Counted from the stretch's first letter, positions 1 through 7,636 are shown. The stretch is 31,184 nt of DNA from CAZSNT01 sp964607765 (GCA_964607765.1 CAZSNT010000126.1:1-31184); one strand, 5' to 3'. Notes: generated by a model not told the origin, from the sequence alone. A program made the numbers and translations.

Positions 1-64
1 CTCCGAACCGAAGGCGACTCTCCCTCAAGCTGCGCAGAATGCGCTTAGTTCAACGACTAGGTCT

Positions 65-88
65 GGGGCGCCGCGCCAGCGGCGTCCC
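65..88 (-). terminator. GC-rich hairpin at the stop of the two-helix membrane gene
   Basis: Bases 65-74 and 79-88 pair as a 10-bp stem with one G-T pair around a 4-base loop (GCCA). The hairpin abuts the TAG stop (88-90) of the minus-strand gene. It has no run of T after it, so it may be a 3'-end stabiliser or a U-tract-less terminator rather than a classical one. Confidence 0.45.
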
Positions 89-390
89 TAGAACCTGCAT
101 GTTGGATCCTGTTTCTTCCGTCTGGGGTGTTTCTTGATGGCCCGGGCCGCTACGTGCAGCGATGCCGATATCAACCCCAAGATCCCCCCGATGATCAGGA
201 AGAGCCTGAGATGCACGAACGCGAAAGCACCTGGTACCCATGATCCCTTCGCGTCCTGATGCATCTGTGTCGCTGGATCCGATCCTCGACCGATGATCAG
301 CAGAGGCCACGCCACAATCACCGCAGCAATGCATGCAAAGATCGCAGCCGCGGCATCCAGCCTCTCTGGGATTCGACTTCTCGGTCTCAT
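88..390 (-). CDS. Small two-helix membrane protein, unknown function
   Basis: A 100-residue protein with two clear hydrophobic segments, about residues 12-34 and 58-80, a short loop between them and a strongly basic tail (KKHPRRKK), which suggests the C-terminus faces the cytoplasm. I chose the ATG at 390 because AGGA lies just upstream and because the longer open frame (to 558) would overlap the well-supported neighbour and adds proline-rich, non-family-like sequence. It lies 44 bp downstream of the DUF6714-like gene on the same strand, so the two are probably cotranscribed. I do not recognise a family and assign no function. Confidence 0.6.
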   Translation of the reverse strand: MRPRSRIPERLDAAAAIFACIAAVIVAWPLLIIGRGSDPATQMHQDAKGSWVPGAFAFVHLRLFLIIGGILGLISASLHVAARAIKKHPRRKKQDPTCRF

Positions 391-434
391 TCCGTCCTGA
401 TCCAACGTCTCCGTGAGCGGCCCGGCCTGCCGGG

Positions 435-950
435 TTACGCTCGACGGTGTTGTTGGGGTTTCCAGTATGTCTCGATTGCCTTCTCGATCTCGCGGTGGTG
501 GAACCGGAACAGGCGGCCCGTGTTGTGCCGCAGATACCGCAGGCAGTGCCTGACACACCGTCGCTGGTGACCGGTCAGGATCGAGAGCCGCTTTCTGTTG
601 TACTCATCGAAATGGGCCAGCGTGTGAATGAGCGTGGGCACGATCTCTGAGTCTGCGTCTGGTTCGGTCACCGCAAGCCAAAGGTAGGCCGGAAGATGGA
701 AGCGAAGACCGGCAGCGTCAAAGAACGCTAGCCCAGTGGCAATGGACATCCTCTTCAATTCCGGATCGTGGACCAATCGGTGCCAGTCAGTCTTCTCGTC
801 GCCGTCTCGTGCGCGCTTCCGCTCGGCGTCTGTCCCATACATATCGAGCACGATCGTCTCGTGCAAGCTGACGCCATCCCCCAACTCAACACCATCGAAC
901 GCCTCGTCAATCATGGCGAGTAGATACGCCTTTTGATCGTAGGCGGGCAT
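435..950 (-). CDS. DUF6714-like protein
   Basis: A 171-residue soluble protein. The N-terminal half carries the pattern I associate with DUF6714: an aromatic/acidic start, then DGVELGDGVSLHET, a tyrosine or methionine-glycine step, then DEKTDWHRL, followed by a region (LAFFDAAGLRFHLPAYL) typical of the family's middle. The last 40 residues are rich in Arg and His. The start at 950 has GAGGGAG three to four bases upstream. There is no signal peptide or membrane segment. The biochemical role of this family is not known to me. It is probably the first gene of a two-gene unit with the small membrane protein that follows. Family assignment is by pattern memory only. Confidence 0.75.
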   Translation of the reverse strand: MPAYDQKAYLLAMIDEAFDGVELGDGVSLHETIVLDMYGTDAERKRARDGDEKTDWHRLVHDPELKRMSIATGLAFFDAAGLRFHLPAYLWLAVTEPDADSEIVPTLIHTLAHFDEYNRKRLSILTGHQRRCVRHCLRYLRHNTGRLFRFHHREIEKAIETYWKPQQHRRA

Positions 951-1820
951 TACTCCCTCACCCCAACATGTTCTCTTGCACCGGTGCCAATCCGGGGGAT
1001 TTGCGGGATTCTTGCCGGTGCAGATGGTCTTCTTCTCTTCCGCGCTTCCCCTTCTGCCCAGGTCGGGCTGTGCTAAGCTAACTGCTCTGCGTCAGTACAT
1101 TATGCGTGTTTCGGCGCGACTGCAAGCGTTTCTGGCACCGGTGCCCATTCCCGGCGCTGGGCGGGATATGTCCCCGGCGCCATAGAACGCCTGACCGGTC
1201 CTCGAACAAGGCGAGATTCGGGGATTGGTGTCGTTTTGGCGATGCCATATCACGCAGGGCGGGCGGTTCTTGCACCGGTCCATAACAAGCGCAGAATGGC
1301 ACCGGTGCCTTTCCGGGCCACTAACGGCTGCGATCGTCCAGACGTGCAGTAAGGCTTCGACCGTGCCGTGGTGCCTTTCGGCGGGCGCGCCGGCGATATG
1401 TCCCCGGTGCCATAGCCCGCAGTCGGCGCGACACAGCACGCCTATGGGCGGGAGCAGCCGGTGCCTTTTGCCGGGCACAGGCTCCCCGAGTGCCACTGTT
1501 GAACGCGGCTCCGGCTCGCCCCGGCAGCAACGCAGTGTGCCCGAGCCGCAATGGACGATGGCGGAGACCGCAAAGTTGTGACTCTGTCGACGCAGGAGGC
1601 ACGGCACGTTCCTGTGTAGCGATCGCGTCGTGGAGAGTGTGTGGGTGGCGTGCCGGTGACCATCGACGTGGTGAGCCTCGGTCCCCGCAAAGGAGCGACA
1701 GCGTGAACGGGGCGTTCCCCGTCGCGTAACTGGCATGCGCGCAAGTCTGTTGCTCAGACTGGTATGGCGAGCTTTCCGAACTAAATTACCTATTTTCTTG
1801 CGCAACAAGGGATTCCCTGT
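951..1820. other. 870-bp gene-free stretch carrying decayed repeats
   Basis: Several short open frames exist here, but none has a ribosome-binding site, a recognisable protein pattern or consistent codon use. The stretch from 977 to 1498 is occupied by degenerate repeats (separate entry). From 1499 to 1740 I see nothing definite, except a 10-mer CGTAACTGGC at 1725-1734 that also forms the ends of the inverted repeat at 4599-4741. The AT-richer 60 bases before 1821 probably hold the promoter of the oxidoreductase gene, but no convincing -35/-10 pair could be fixed. Confidence 0.7.
977..1498. repeat. Five degenerate copies of a ~52-bp palindrome-containing repeat
   Basis: Each unit starts with GGCACCGGTGCC or a relic of it and carries, 27-31 bases later, a second box like GATATGTCCCCGGYGCCATA. 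Units begin at about 977, 1134, 1298, 1364 and 1454. The dodecamer is perfect at 1134-1145 and 1298-1309. The second box is intact at 1165-1185 and 1395-1415, and relics lie near 1007, 1332 and 1481. A sixth partial dodecamer is at 1272-1279. Spacing inside the unit is conserved (31 bases in the two best copies) although spacing between units is not (66 to 164 bases). This fits a dispersed REP-like or MITE-like element that has inserted repeatedly and decayed. Confidence 0.75.
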
Positions 1821-3212
1821 GTGACCATGAAAGATCGGTATGACGTCATTGTGATCGGCAGTGGCCTGGGCGGGCTGACCGCGGCGCGCCGTCTCGCTGT
1901 CAGCGGTTACGACGTGCTGCTGCTCGAGCAGCACCACCAGTTCGGCGGCCTGGCCACGTACTTCAACCGCAAGAGTCACGTCTTTGACGTGTCTCTGCAC
2001 GGCTTCCCGATCGGCATGAAGAAGAGCTTCCGGAAGTACTGGGGGCCTGAGTTCGCGGAACGGATCACACAGGTCAAAAGCATCCGCTTCGACAACCCCC
2101 AGTTCAGCCTGGAAACCACGTTTGACAAGCAGGACTTCAAACGCCTGCTCCACGGCAAGTTCGGTGTCGAGTCCGAGCGTGTCGACGCCTTTTTCGCCGC
2201 GCTTGCCGGCATGAACTACTACGACGACCAGACGGAGAGGACGGCGCAGCTGTTCGAGCGCTTCTTCCCGGGCCGTGCGGACGTGTGGCGCCTGCTCATG
2301 GAGCCGATCACGTACGCGAACGGCTCGACGCTTCAGGAGCCCGCGATCAGCTACGGGATCGTCTTTGGAAACTTCATGAGCAAGGGCGTTTACACGTTCC
2401 TCGGCGGCACGGATCTGATGCTGGACATGATGCTGGCGTCCCTGCGTGAGAGCGGGGCAGACTGCGAAAACAGTGCGTGCGCTGAGCGCATCGTCGTCGA
2501 GGGCGGCCGTGCCCGCGGCGTCATTGTGAACGGACGCGAAATCGGGGCCCGTGCCGTGGTGTCCAACGGCAGCCTGCCGCGTACCGTGCACGAACTGGCG
2601 GGTGACGAGAACTTTCCGGCCGAGTTCCTGGACGGCTTTGGCAAAGTCCGGGTGAGCAACAGCAGTTGCCAGGTCTACCTGGGGATCCGGCCTGGCGAGA
2701 AAATCGACTACATCGGCGACCTGCTGTTCACGTCGACACACCCCGAATTCGATTCCGCGGCCATCTGCAGCCGCGACATCACCAGCCGCACCTACTCGGT
2801 CTATTACCCCGAGATCCGGCCGGGCTCGGACCGCTACACCATTGTGGCGTCGATGAACGGCTGGTACGATGACTGGGCTCATCTCTCGCCGGAGGCCTAT
2901 CGCGCCGGCAAGGCTGAGCTCATCGAAGACACACTGAACGCGTTGGAGACGTATGTGCCGCGGATCCGTTCGTTGGTGGACTACGCCGAGGCGGCCACCC
3001 CCAAGACCTTTGCCCGTTACACGCTGCACGTCGAGGGCGCCTCGTTCGGCACCAAGTTCGACGGCCTGCGTTACAGCATGGGGTTGGGAGAACACGTCCG
3101 CGGCCTCTTCCATACGGGGTCGGTCGGCATCATCATGTCGGGATGGCTCGGCTCCGCCAACTACGGCGTTATGGTCGCCAACGAGGCGGAGAAGTTCCTC
3201 GAGCGGCACTGA
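1821..3212 (+). CDS. CrtI-like FAD-dependent oxidoreductase (phytoene desaturase/carotene isomerase superfamily)
   Basis: A 463-residue flavoprotein. Residues 7-40 hold the Rossmann FAD-binding fingerprint GSGLGGLTAARRL followed by LLLEQHHQFGG, as in amine oxidase, phytoene desaturase and carotene isomerase enzymes. The C-terminal part (LFHTGSVGIIMSGWLGSANYG) is the matching second FAD contact, though the usual GDxxxPGxG form is altered. There are no membrane segments. I chose the GTG at 1821 because AAGGGA lies 8 bases upstream; an in-frame ATG at 1827 is the alternative. It is 70 bp upstream of hisI on the same strand and may share its transcript, but nothing else here belongs to carotenoid synthesis, so the substrate is unknown. 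A saturase or isomerase on a polyprenyl or other lipid is one possibility. Confidence 0.88.
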   Translation: MTMKDRYDVIVIGSGLGGLTAARRLAVSGYDVLLLEQHHQFGGLATYFNRKSHVFDVSLHGFPIGMKKSFRKYWGPEFAERITQVKSIRFDNPQFSLETTFDKQDFKRLLHGKFGVESERVDAFFAALAGMNYYDDQTERTAQLFERFFPGRADVWRLLMEPITYANGSTLQEPAISYGIVFGNFMSKGVYTFLGGTDLMLDMMLASLRESGADCENSACAERIVVEGGRARGVIVNGREIGARAVVSNGSLPRTVHELAGDENFPAEFLDGFGKVRVSNSSCQVYLGIRPGEKIDYIGDLLFTSTHPEFDSAAICSRDITSRTYSVYYPEIRPGSDRYTIVASMNGWYDDWAHLSPEAYRAGKAELIEDTLNALETYVPRIRSLVDYAEAATPKTFARYTLHVEGASFGTKFDGLRYSMGLGEHVRGLFHTGSVGIIMSGWLGSANYGVMVANEAEKFLERH

Positions 3213-3236
3213 GCACACTCAATCACCACACCTATC

Positions 3237-3257
3237 CGCCGTCCTGCGGGACAGGCG
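3237..3257 (+). other. Small hairpin between the oxidoreductase gene and hisI
   Basis: CGCCGTCC (3237-3244) and GGACAGGCG (3249-3257) pair around TGCG with one bulged A. Weaker outer pairing of ACAC with GTGT is possible. There is no T-run, so it could be a processing or stability element in a shared transcript rather than a terminator. Confidence 0.3.
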
Positions 3258-3282
3258 TGTGTCATAACCGGGAGCCTGGACA

Positions 3283-3669
3283 ATGGTAGAGTTGAATTTC
3301 GAGAAATCCGCCGATGGTCTGCTTCCTGCGATTGTGCAGGATTGGCAGACGGGCGAGGTCCTGATGCTGGGATACATCAATGAGGAGTCCTGGCGCAGGA
3401 GCCTTGAGACCGGGCATGCGACGTACTGGTCCCGGTCGCGCCAGAAGTTCTGGGTGAAGGGCGAGACGTCCGGCAATGTCCAGGTGATCAAGGACGTGTA
3501 CGTGGACTGCGACGATGACACGGTGCTGTTCAAAGTGGAACAGATCGGCGGCGCAGCGTGCCACACAGGATACTGCAGCTGCTTCTTTCGGCGTGTGACG
3601 GGCGACGACCTGGAGCCGGTAGGCGAGCGTGTTTTCGATCCGGATGCCGTCTACGGCAAGAAGCAATAA
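3283..3669 (+). CDS. hisI: Phosphoribosyl-AMP cyclohydrolase (HisI)
   Basis: This enzyme opens the purine ring of phosphoribosyl-AMP in the third step of histidine synthesis, in the cytoplasm, using zinc and magnesium. The 128-residue protein has the family's full pattern: LMLGYINEE (residues 27-35), TYWSRSRQKFWVKGETSG (47-64), the metal-binding DCDDD (75-79), and the zinc cysteines C76, C93 and C100 in CHTGYCSCFF. It has no fused HisE pyrophosphatase domain, so that step must be encoded elsewhere. GGAG sits 8 bases before the ATG. It is followed 26 bp later by hisG. The other his genes are not in this window. Confidence 0.96.
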   Translation: MVELNFEKSADGLLPAIVQDWQTGEVLMLGYINEESWRRSLETGHATYWSRSRQKFWVKGETSGNVQVIKDVYVDCDDDTVLFKVEQIGGAACHTGYCSCFFRRVTGDDLEPVGERVFDPDAVYGKKQ

Positions 3670-3695
3670 CGGCTCGAGCCAAGGAGAGCATCATT

Positions 3696-4568
3696 ATGCC
3701 TATCATGCGTTTGGGAATACCGAAGGGCAGTCTGGAAGAGACGACTGTCGCCATGTTTGCGAAGGCGGGGTACAAGATCCGCATCGAGCCGCGGTCCTAT
3801 TACCCGTCCATCGACGATCCGCAGATCGAGTGCATTCTGATTCGGGCGCAGGAAATGGCCCGCTACGTCGAGGAGGGGATCCTCGACGCGGGCCTGACCG
3901 GTCACGACTGGGTCGTTGAGAGTGGCGCGGACGTCCACGAAGTGGCCGAGCTCGTCTACGGCAAAGTCGGCCGCAAGCCTCTGCGCTGGGTCGTGGCTGT
4001 GCCGGAGGACTCCGATATCAGCAGCGTCAAGGACCTGGAAGGCAAGCGCATCGCCACGGAGGCGGTGGGCATGACGCAGCGCTACCTCGAAGAGAATGGC
4101 GTTTCGGCCGCCGTCGAGTTCAGCTGGGGCGCCACCGAAGTGAAACCGCCGCGGCTCGCGGACGCGATCGTGGAGATCACCGAGACCGGGTCCTCGTTGC
4201 GCGCGAACAACCTGCGCATCATGGACACAATCTGCACCACCACGACGCGTCTGATCGCCAACCGGGATGCGTGGGAGGACGACTTCAAGCGGGCCAAGAT
4301 CGAGAAGCTGGCGCTGCTGCTCAAGTCCGTGCTCACCGCGGAGAAGAAGGTCGGCCTGATGCTCAACGTGTCCAAGGAGAATCTGGACAGGATGCTGGAG
4401 CTCGTTCCCGCGCTGCACAATCCGACCGTCGCGCCGCTGACCGACGAGGACTGGTTCGCCCTGATTACTGTTCTGGACGAAACTGTCGTGCGCGATACCA
4501 TTCCCGCTCTCATTGCCGCCGGCGCGGAAGGCATCGTCGAGTTCTCACTGAACAAGGTGGTGAACTGA
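3696..4568 (+). CDS. hisG: ATP phosphoribosyltransferase, long form (HisG)
   Basis: This enzyme catalyses the first, committed step of histidine synthesis: ATP plus PRPP gives phosphoribosyl-ATP. At 290 residues it is the long form, with two periplasmic-binding-protein-like catalytic lobes (residues 1-210; RLGIPKGSLEE near the start, and the PRPP loop region EITETGSSLRANNLR) and a C-terminal ferredoxin-like regulatory domain (about 215-290). That domain mediates histidine feedback in this form and makes a separate HisZ unnecessary. I chose the ATG at 3696 because AAGGAG lies 9 bases upstream and the family begins at MRLGIPKG. A frame open back to 3558 overlaps hisI and is not needed. The gene is followed immediately by the long inverted repeat. 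Confidence 0.97.
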   Translation: MPIMRLGIPKGSLEETTVAMFAKAGYKIRIEPRSYYPSIDDPQIECILIRAQEMARYVEEGILDAGLTGHDWVVESGADVHEVAELVYGKVGRKPLRWVVAVPEDSDISSVKDLEGKRIATEAVGMTQRYLEENGVSAAVEFSWGATEVKPPRLADAIVEITETGSSLRANNLRIMDTICTTTTRLIANRDAWEDDFKRAKIEKLALLLKSVLTAEKKVGLMLNVSKENLDRMLELVPALHNPTVAPLTDEDWFALITVLDETVVRDTIPALIAAGAEGIVEFSLNKVVN

Positions 4569-4590
4569 CGACGCCCCCAGGCTCAAGCGA

Positions 4591-4749
4591 CGTAACGCGC
4601 CAGTTACGTGAGGCGTCCCCCGTAGCCCGGCTCTCCCGAGCCGGGTGTCCTTGTCGTTCCGCTCTATCCGGAGGCACGGCAGCACACCCGGCTCAGGAGA
4701 GCCGGGCTACGGGGGACGCGCGGATGCCTCACGTAACTGGCCGGTTACC
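4591..4749. repeat. Long near-perfect inverted repeat (REP/MITE-like element)
   Basis: The outer arms GCCAGTTACGTGAGGC (4599-4614) and its exact complement (4726-4741) flank inner arms at 4615-4648 and 4684-4717. The inner arms match over 34 bases with one mismatch, leaving a 35-base centre. Each inner arm is itself self-complementary (CCCGGCTC...GAGCCGGG), so a cruciform with side hairpins is possible. GTAAC blocks extend the ends weakly to 4591 and 4749. The element lies between hisG and the toxin-antitoxin promoter and codes for nothing. It could act as a two-way transcription stop. The size and the terminal arms fit a small non-autonomous mobile element, but no target duplication could be assigned. 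Confidence 0.85.
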
Positions 4750-4768
4750 AAGCGACAGCCTTTCGCTC

Positions 4769-4796
4769 TTGACTTAGCTAAGGCGTTAGCTATATT
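4769..4796 (+). promoter_or_regulatory. Toxin-antitoxin promoter with embedded operator palindrome
   Basis: TTGACT (4769-4774) and TATATT (4791-4796) form a good sigma-70-type promoter with a 16-base spacer. The spacer is almost wholly filled by the perfect inverted repeat TAGCTAA-GGCG-TTAGCTA (4775-4792). AGGAGG follows at 4808-4813, ahead of the antitoxin ATG at 4821. A palindrome placed between -35 and -10 is the expected binding site for autorepression by a Phd/YefM-type antitoxin dimer. Confidence 0.75.
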
Positions 4797-4820
4797 CCCT
4801 TGTAGGCAGGAGGCGTGGCT

Positions 4821-5051
4821 ATGCATCAGGTTACTGTCCACGAAGCGAAGACGAATCTGTCGAAGCTCATACGTGAGTGCTTGACGGGTGAGACAGTCAT
4901 CATCGCACGAGCTAAGACACCGGTCGTTCAGCTTGTTCCTGTGCCGCAGGCACGACGCAGGCGCTGCATCGGCGGCGCCGAGGGACTGGTCAGACGCATG
5001 GCGGATGACTTCAACGCGCCGTTGCAGGACTTCGTCGAGTACATGCGATGA
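4821..5051 (+). CDS. Type II antitoxin, Phd/YefM family
   Basis: A 76-residue DNA-binding antitoxin. Its N-terminal part (VTVHEAKTNLSKLIRECLTGETVIIARAKTPVVQLVP) is the standard Phd/YefM fold: a short strand, then a helix with the EAK-NLS-LI pattern, then a beta hairpin. The C-terminal tail (RRMADDFNAPLQDFVEYM) is the toxin-binding segment. I chose the ATG at 4821 because AGGAGG is 7 bases upstream; a GTG at 4815 is only one base from it. The stop overlaps the toxin start as ATGA, so translation is coupled. By analogy with the family it should neutralise the PIN toxin by direct binding and repress the operon at the palindrome in the promoter. Confidence 0.92.
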   Translation: MHQVTVHEAKTNLSKLIRECLTGETVIIARAKTPVVQLVPVPQARRRRCIGGAEGLVRRMADDFNAPLQDFVEYMR

Positions 5052-5434
5052 GGTACCTGCTGGACACTCATGTGTTGCTGTGGATGCTGCAGGGCGATTC
5101 CCGCTTGAGCCGCGCCGCGACAGAGACGATCTGCGATGAGCGGAATGCGCTGTTTTTCAGCGTCGCATCCCAGTGGGAGATGTGCATCAAGATCAGCCTG
5201 GGCAAGCTCGAGCTTGCGAGGGATTGGCCCAGGATCATCGAGACCCAGATGGAGAGGAATGCCATCGATTGGCTGCCGCTGAGGAAAGAGCACCCGATTC
5301 GTCTCTTGGATTTGCCCTACATCCATCGCGACCCTTTTGACAGGCTTCTCATCTGTCAGGCTCTGCACGAAGGGCTGACGCTCATCACTGGCGATGGCGC
5401 CATCGCCGCATACGATGTTCCGGTCGTGTGGTGA
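5048..5434 (+). CDS. Type II toxin, PIN-domain ribonuclease (VapC-like)
   Basis: A 128-residue PIN-domain protein, normal length for the family. The predicted acidic metal site is complete: D6 in LLDTHVLLW, E44 in SQWEMCIK, D95/D98 in HRDPFDRLLICQA and D116 in LITGD. These proteins are magnesium-dependent endoribonucleases; VapC members cut tRNAs or rRNA, but the target here cannot be read from sequence. The subgroup with TPYLLDTHxLLW-like starts commonly pairs with Phd/YefM antitoxins, as here. It overlaps the antitoxin gene by 4 bases. The whole cassette sits between a mobile-looking inverted repeat and a convergent gene, which fits horizontal acquisition. All catalytic residues are intact. 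Confidence 0.93.
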   Translation: MRYLLDTHVLLWMLQGDSRLSRAATETICDERNALFFSVASQWEMCIKISLGKLELARDWPRIIETQMERNAIDWLPLRKEHPIRLLDLPYIHRDPFDRLLICQALHEGLTLITGDGAIAAYDVPVVW

Positions 5435-5516
5435 ACGCCTGTCCTCCGATCGTGCCTCGCCGCTCTCGTGGCTGTGTGTCGAGCCGACTCAACGGGGCGG
5501 GTTGCCCGGGCCACTT

Positions 5517-5532
5517 GGGGATGGGAATCCCC
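5517..5532. terminator. Weak hairpin between the convergent toxin and CPBP genes
   Basis: GGGGAT (5517-5522) and ATCCCC (5527-5532) form a 6-bp stem around GGGA, in the 121-bp space between two converging genes. It has no T-run on either side. It is suggestive only. Confidence 0.25.
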
Positions 5533-5555
5533 GCTCATCCTGACGTCGCTCTGGG

Positions 5556-6329
5556 CTACACGGGCACTCCGGCAGCCCGGGCCGCGAGCAGCAGCAGGAA
5601 CGAGATAGCGTTGAATCCCATGTGCACGGCCATGGGCAGCCAGAGGCCCCCCGACCGTTCGCGGGTACGCTGCAGCACCATGCCGAGCACGAACAGCGCA
5701 GGCACTTCCTCCGGGGTCTGGTGGGCGAGCGCGAACGCCAGCGACGTCAGAATGGCCGACGTGCGTGCGTCGCAGCGCAGTGACAGCGTCTCGTAGAACA
5801 GGAGCCGGAACAGAATCTCTTCCGCCACTGGCGCAACCAGAACGACGGCGATTCCCACCGAGGCGAGCAGGGCTGGCGTGGGGCCGTCGTTCATGAGCAG
5901 CTTGATAATCGGCGAGGCCTCGGGCGTGTGCCCGGCCAGGGCCACGAGGCCGCAGGTGACGAGCCTGATGCCGAGCGTTGCAGGATACGCCACCAGCAGC
6001 ACGCGCCCGGCACGCAGCGCCAGCTGCCCCGCTCGGGCATCCTCGCGTCGCAGCTGCAGCGTCTCGGCAAGCGCTCCTTGCGGCACGTTGCTGCGCAGCC
6101 AGAACAGCGCCGTTCCGAGCCCCGCAATGTGCATTGGCGCCATACTGATCCAGAACTGCAGCGTGGTCGGCAGACGCGGGAAGTGCACCAGAATCACTGC
6201 AGCCAGCCCCAACGCGACAATGAAGCCGATCAACGCCCGAATTCCGGCGGCAAGAAAGGGTTCCGTCGGGGTGGGCGACGCGGGTTCGGGCGAAGCGTCC
6301 AGCCCGCATTTAGAACCACCTTCAGTCAT
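5556..6329 (-). CDS. CPBP-family intramembrane glutamic endopeptidase
   Basis: A 257-residue polytopic membrane protein with about six to eight hydrophobic segments. It carries the three CPBP/Abi motifs in order: EEILFR (EExxxR, about residue 167), FALAH (FxxxH) and HMGFN (HxxxN). These form the catalytic site in Rce1-type prenyl-protein proteases; bacterial members process membrane or bacteriocin-related substrates, mostly unknown. I chose the ATG at 6329, where the protein is acidic and then enters the first helix; a GTG at 6407 would add a non-family extension. There is no Shine-Dalgarno sequence, and TATACT lies 6 bases upstream, so the message may be leaderless. It is divergent from pgk. 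Confidence 0.88.
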   Translation of the reverse strand: MTEGGSKCGLDASPEPASPTPTEPFLAAGIRALIGFIVALGLAAVILVHFPRLPTTLQFWISMAPMHIAGLGTALFWLRSNVPQGALAETLQLRREDARAGQLALRAGRVLLVAYPATLGIRLVTCGLVALAGHTPEASPIIKLLMNDGPTPALLASVGIAVVLVAPVAEEILFRLLFYETLSLRCDARTSAILTSLAFALAHQTPEEVPALFVLGMVLQRTRERSGGLWLPMAVHMGFNAISFLLLLAARAAGVPV

Positions 6330-6334
6330 GCTAT

Positions 6335-6340
6335 AGTATA
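6335..6340 (-). promoter_or_regulatory. Possible -10 box placing the CPBP transcript start at its ATG
   Basis: On the minus strand TATACT, one mismatch from TATAAT, is followed after 5 bases by the ATG at 6329. A start site 6-8 bases downstream of a -10 box would coincide with the initiation codon. No convincing -35 was found and no ribosome-binding site exists. Confidence 0.35.
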
Positions 6341-6436
6341 GGGCTTTCCGCGAGGGGCCACCAGCGTCTCCTGAGGGAATGCACTTGGCATGAAGTCGCT
6401 TGAGCACTGAGTATCGCGTTGGAAAGGCAGGTGTCG

Positions 6437-7636
6437 ATGAAGAAGAAGACGGTACGAGATGTCGATTTGACAGCCAAACGTGTCCTGATGCGGGTCGATT
6501 TCAACGTTCCGCTCGAGGATGGCGTTATCACTGATGACACTCGCATAAGGGCAGCGTTGCCGACCATCGAATACGTGATGGCGCAGGGCGCGTCTCTGGT
6601 CCTGATGAGCCATCTGGGCAGGCCGAAAGGCAAGCGCAAGCCTGAGTTCAGTCTTGCGCCCGTGGCGGCCCGTCTGAGCGAGCTCGTGCCGTACGACGTG
6701 TGTATGGCCTCCGACACGGTTGGGCCCGGCGTGGCCGAGTGCGCGGCAGGGCTTGCTCCAGGCCAGATCATGGTGTTGGAGAACACGCGGTTCTATCCGG
6801 AAGAGGAAGGCAAAGAATGCAGCCCGGAGCAGCAGGACGCCTTTGCGCGTCAGCTGGCCGGGCTTGGCGACGTGTATGTGAACGACGCGTTCGGTACGGC
6901 TCACCGTTCCCACGCGTCCACCGCGGTCGTCTGCAAGTTCATGCCCGTGAGCGTTGCCGGACTGCTGATGGAGAAGGAGCTTGATTACCTGGGCGGGGCG
7001 GTCGAGGCCCCGGAACACCCGTTCGTGGCCATCATCGGCGGCGCCAAAGTGTCCGGCAAGCTGGAAGTGCTCCAGAGCCTGATGCAGAAAGTGGACGCGA
7101 TCCTGATAGGCGGCGGCATGGCTTACACGTTCCTCAAAGCGCAGGGCCACGATGTAGGCAATTCCCTGGTCGAAGACGATCTGGTGGATGTGGCCCGTGA
7201 GACTTTGGCCGCGTCAAAGGAGGCCGGTGTGAGGCTGCTGCTGCCGGTCGACAACGTGGCTGCCGACGCGTTTGACGCCGACGCCCGGACGCAGGTGGTG
7301 GGCTGTGACATCCCGGACGGCTGGATGGCTTTGGATATCGGCCCGGAGAGTGCTGCCGCTTACGCAGCGGAGATCGCGGGGGCGAAGACCGTCGTGTGGA
7401 ACGGTCCGATGGGCTGCTTCGAGATGGCGCCCTTCGCCGCTGCGACGATGGCGGTCTGCACCGCGGTCGCGGAGAGCTCTGCGGTGAGCATCATCGGCGG
7501 CGGCGATTCGGTCAGCGCCGTGAACAAGAGCGGCCTGCAGGACCGCATGACTCACATCTCCACCGGCGGCGGCGCGTCTCTCGAGTTTCTCGAGGGCAAG
7601 GCGCTTCCCGGTGTGGTCGCTTTGGATGACAAGTAG
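6437..7636 (+). CDS. pgk: Phosphoglycerate kinase
   Basis: This enzyme transfers phosphate from 1,3-bisphosphoglycerate to ADP in glycolysis, in the cytoplasm. The 399-residue length is typical. Motifs in order: RVLMRVDFNVPL (substrate-binding start), SHLGRPKG, LENTRFYPEEE, VNDAFGTAHRSHAS, GGAKVSGKLEVL, VWNGPMGCFE and the C-terminal GGGDSVSAV...ISTGGGASLEFLEGK. I chose the ATG at 6437 for its family fit (MKKKTVRDVDL); a TTG 18 bases earlier is less likely. An AAAGG-like site lies 9-13 bases upstream. It is followed by tpiA after 79 bp, a common glycolytic pairing, and probably by the sigma/anti-sigma pair in the same direction. Confidence 0.98.
   Translation: MKKKTVRDVDLTAKRVLMRVDFNVPLEDGVITDDTRIRAALPTIEYVMAQGASLVLMSHLGRPKGKRKPEFSLAPVAARLSELVPYDVCMASDTVGPGVAECAAGLAPGQIMVLENTRFYPEEEGKECSPEQQDAFARQLAGLGDVYVNDAFGTAHRSHASTAVVCKFMPVSVAGLLMEKELDYLGGAVEAPEHPFVAIIGGAKVSGKLEVLQSLMQKVDAILIGGGMAYTFLKAQGHDVGNSLVEDDLVDVARETLAASKEAGVRLLLPVDNVAADAFDADARTQVVGCDIPDGWMALDIGPESAAAYAAEIAGAKTVVWNGPMGCFEMAPFAAATMAVCTAVAESSAVSIIGGGDSVSAVNKSGLQDRMTHISTGGGASLEFLEGKALPGVVALDDK

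Noticed and set aside
1225..1581. 118-codon frame inside the repeat region
   Set aside because: It runs through the degenerate repeats, with no ribosome site and no protein pattern.
1092..3218. 708-codon open frame opposite the oxidoreductase gene
   Set aside because: It has no protein pattern or ribosome site and mirrors the GC-rich codon phase of a well-supported gene on the plus strand.
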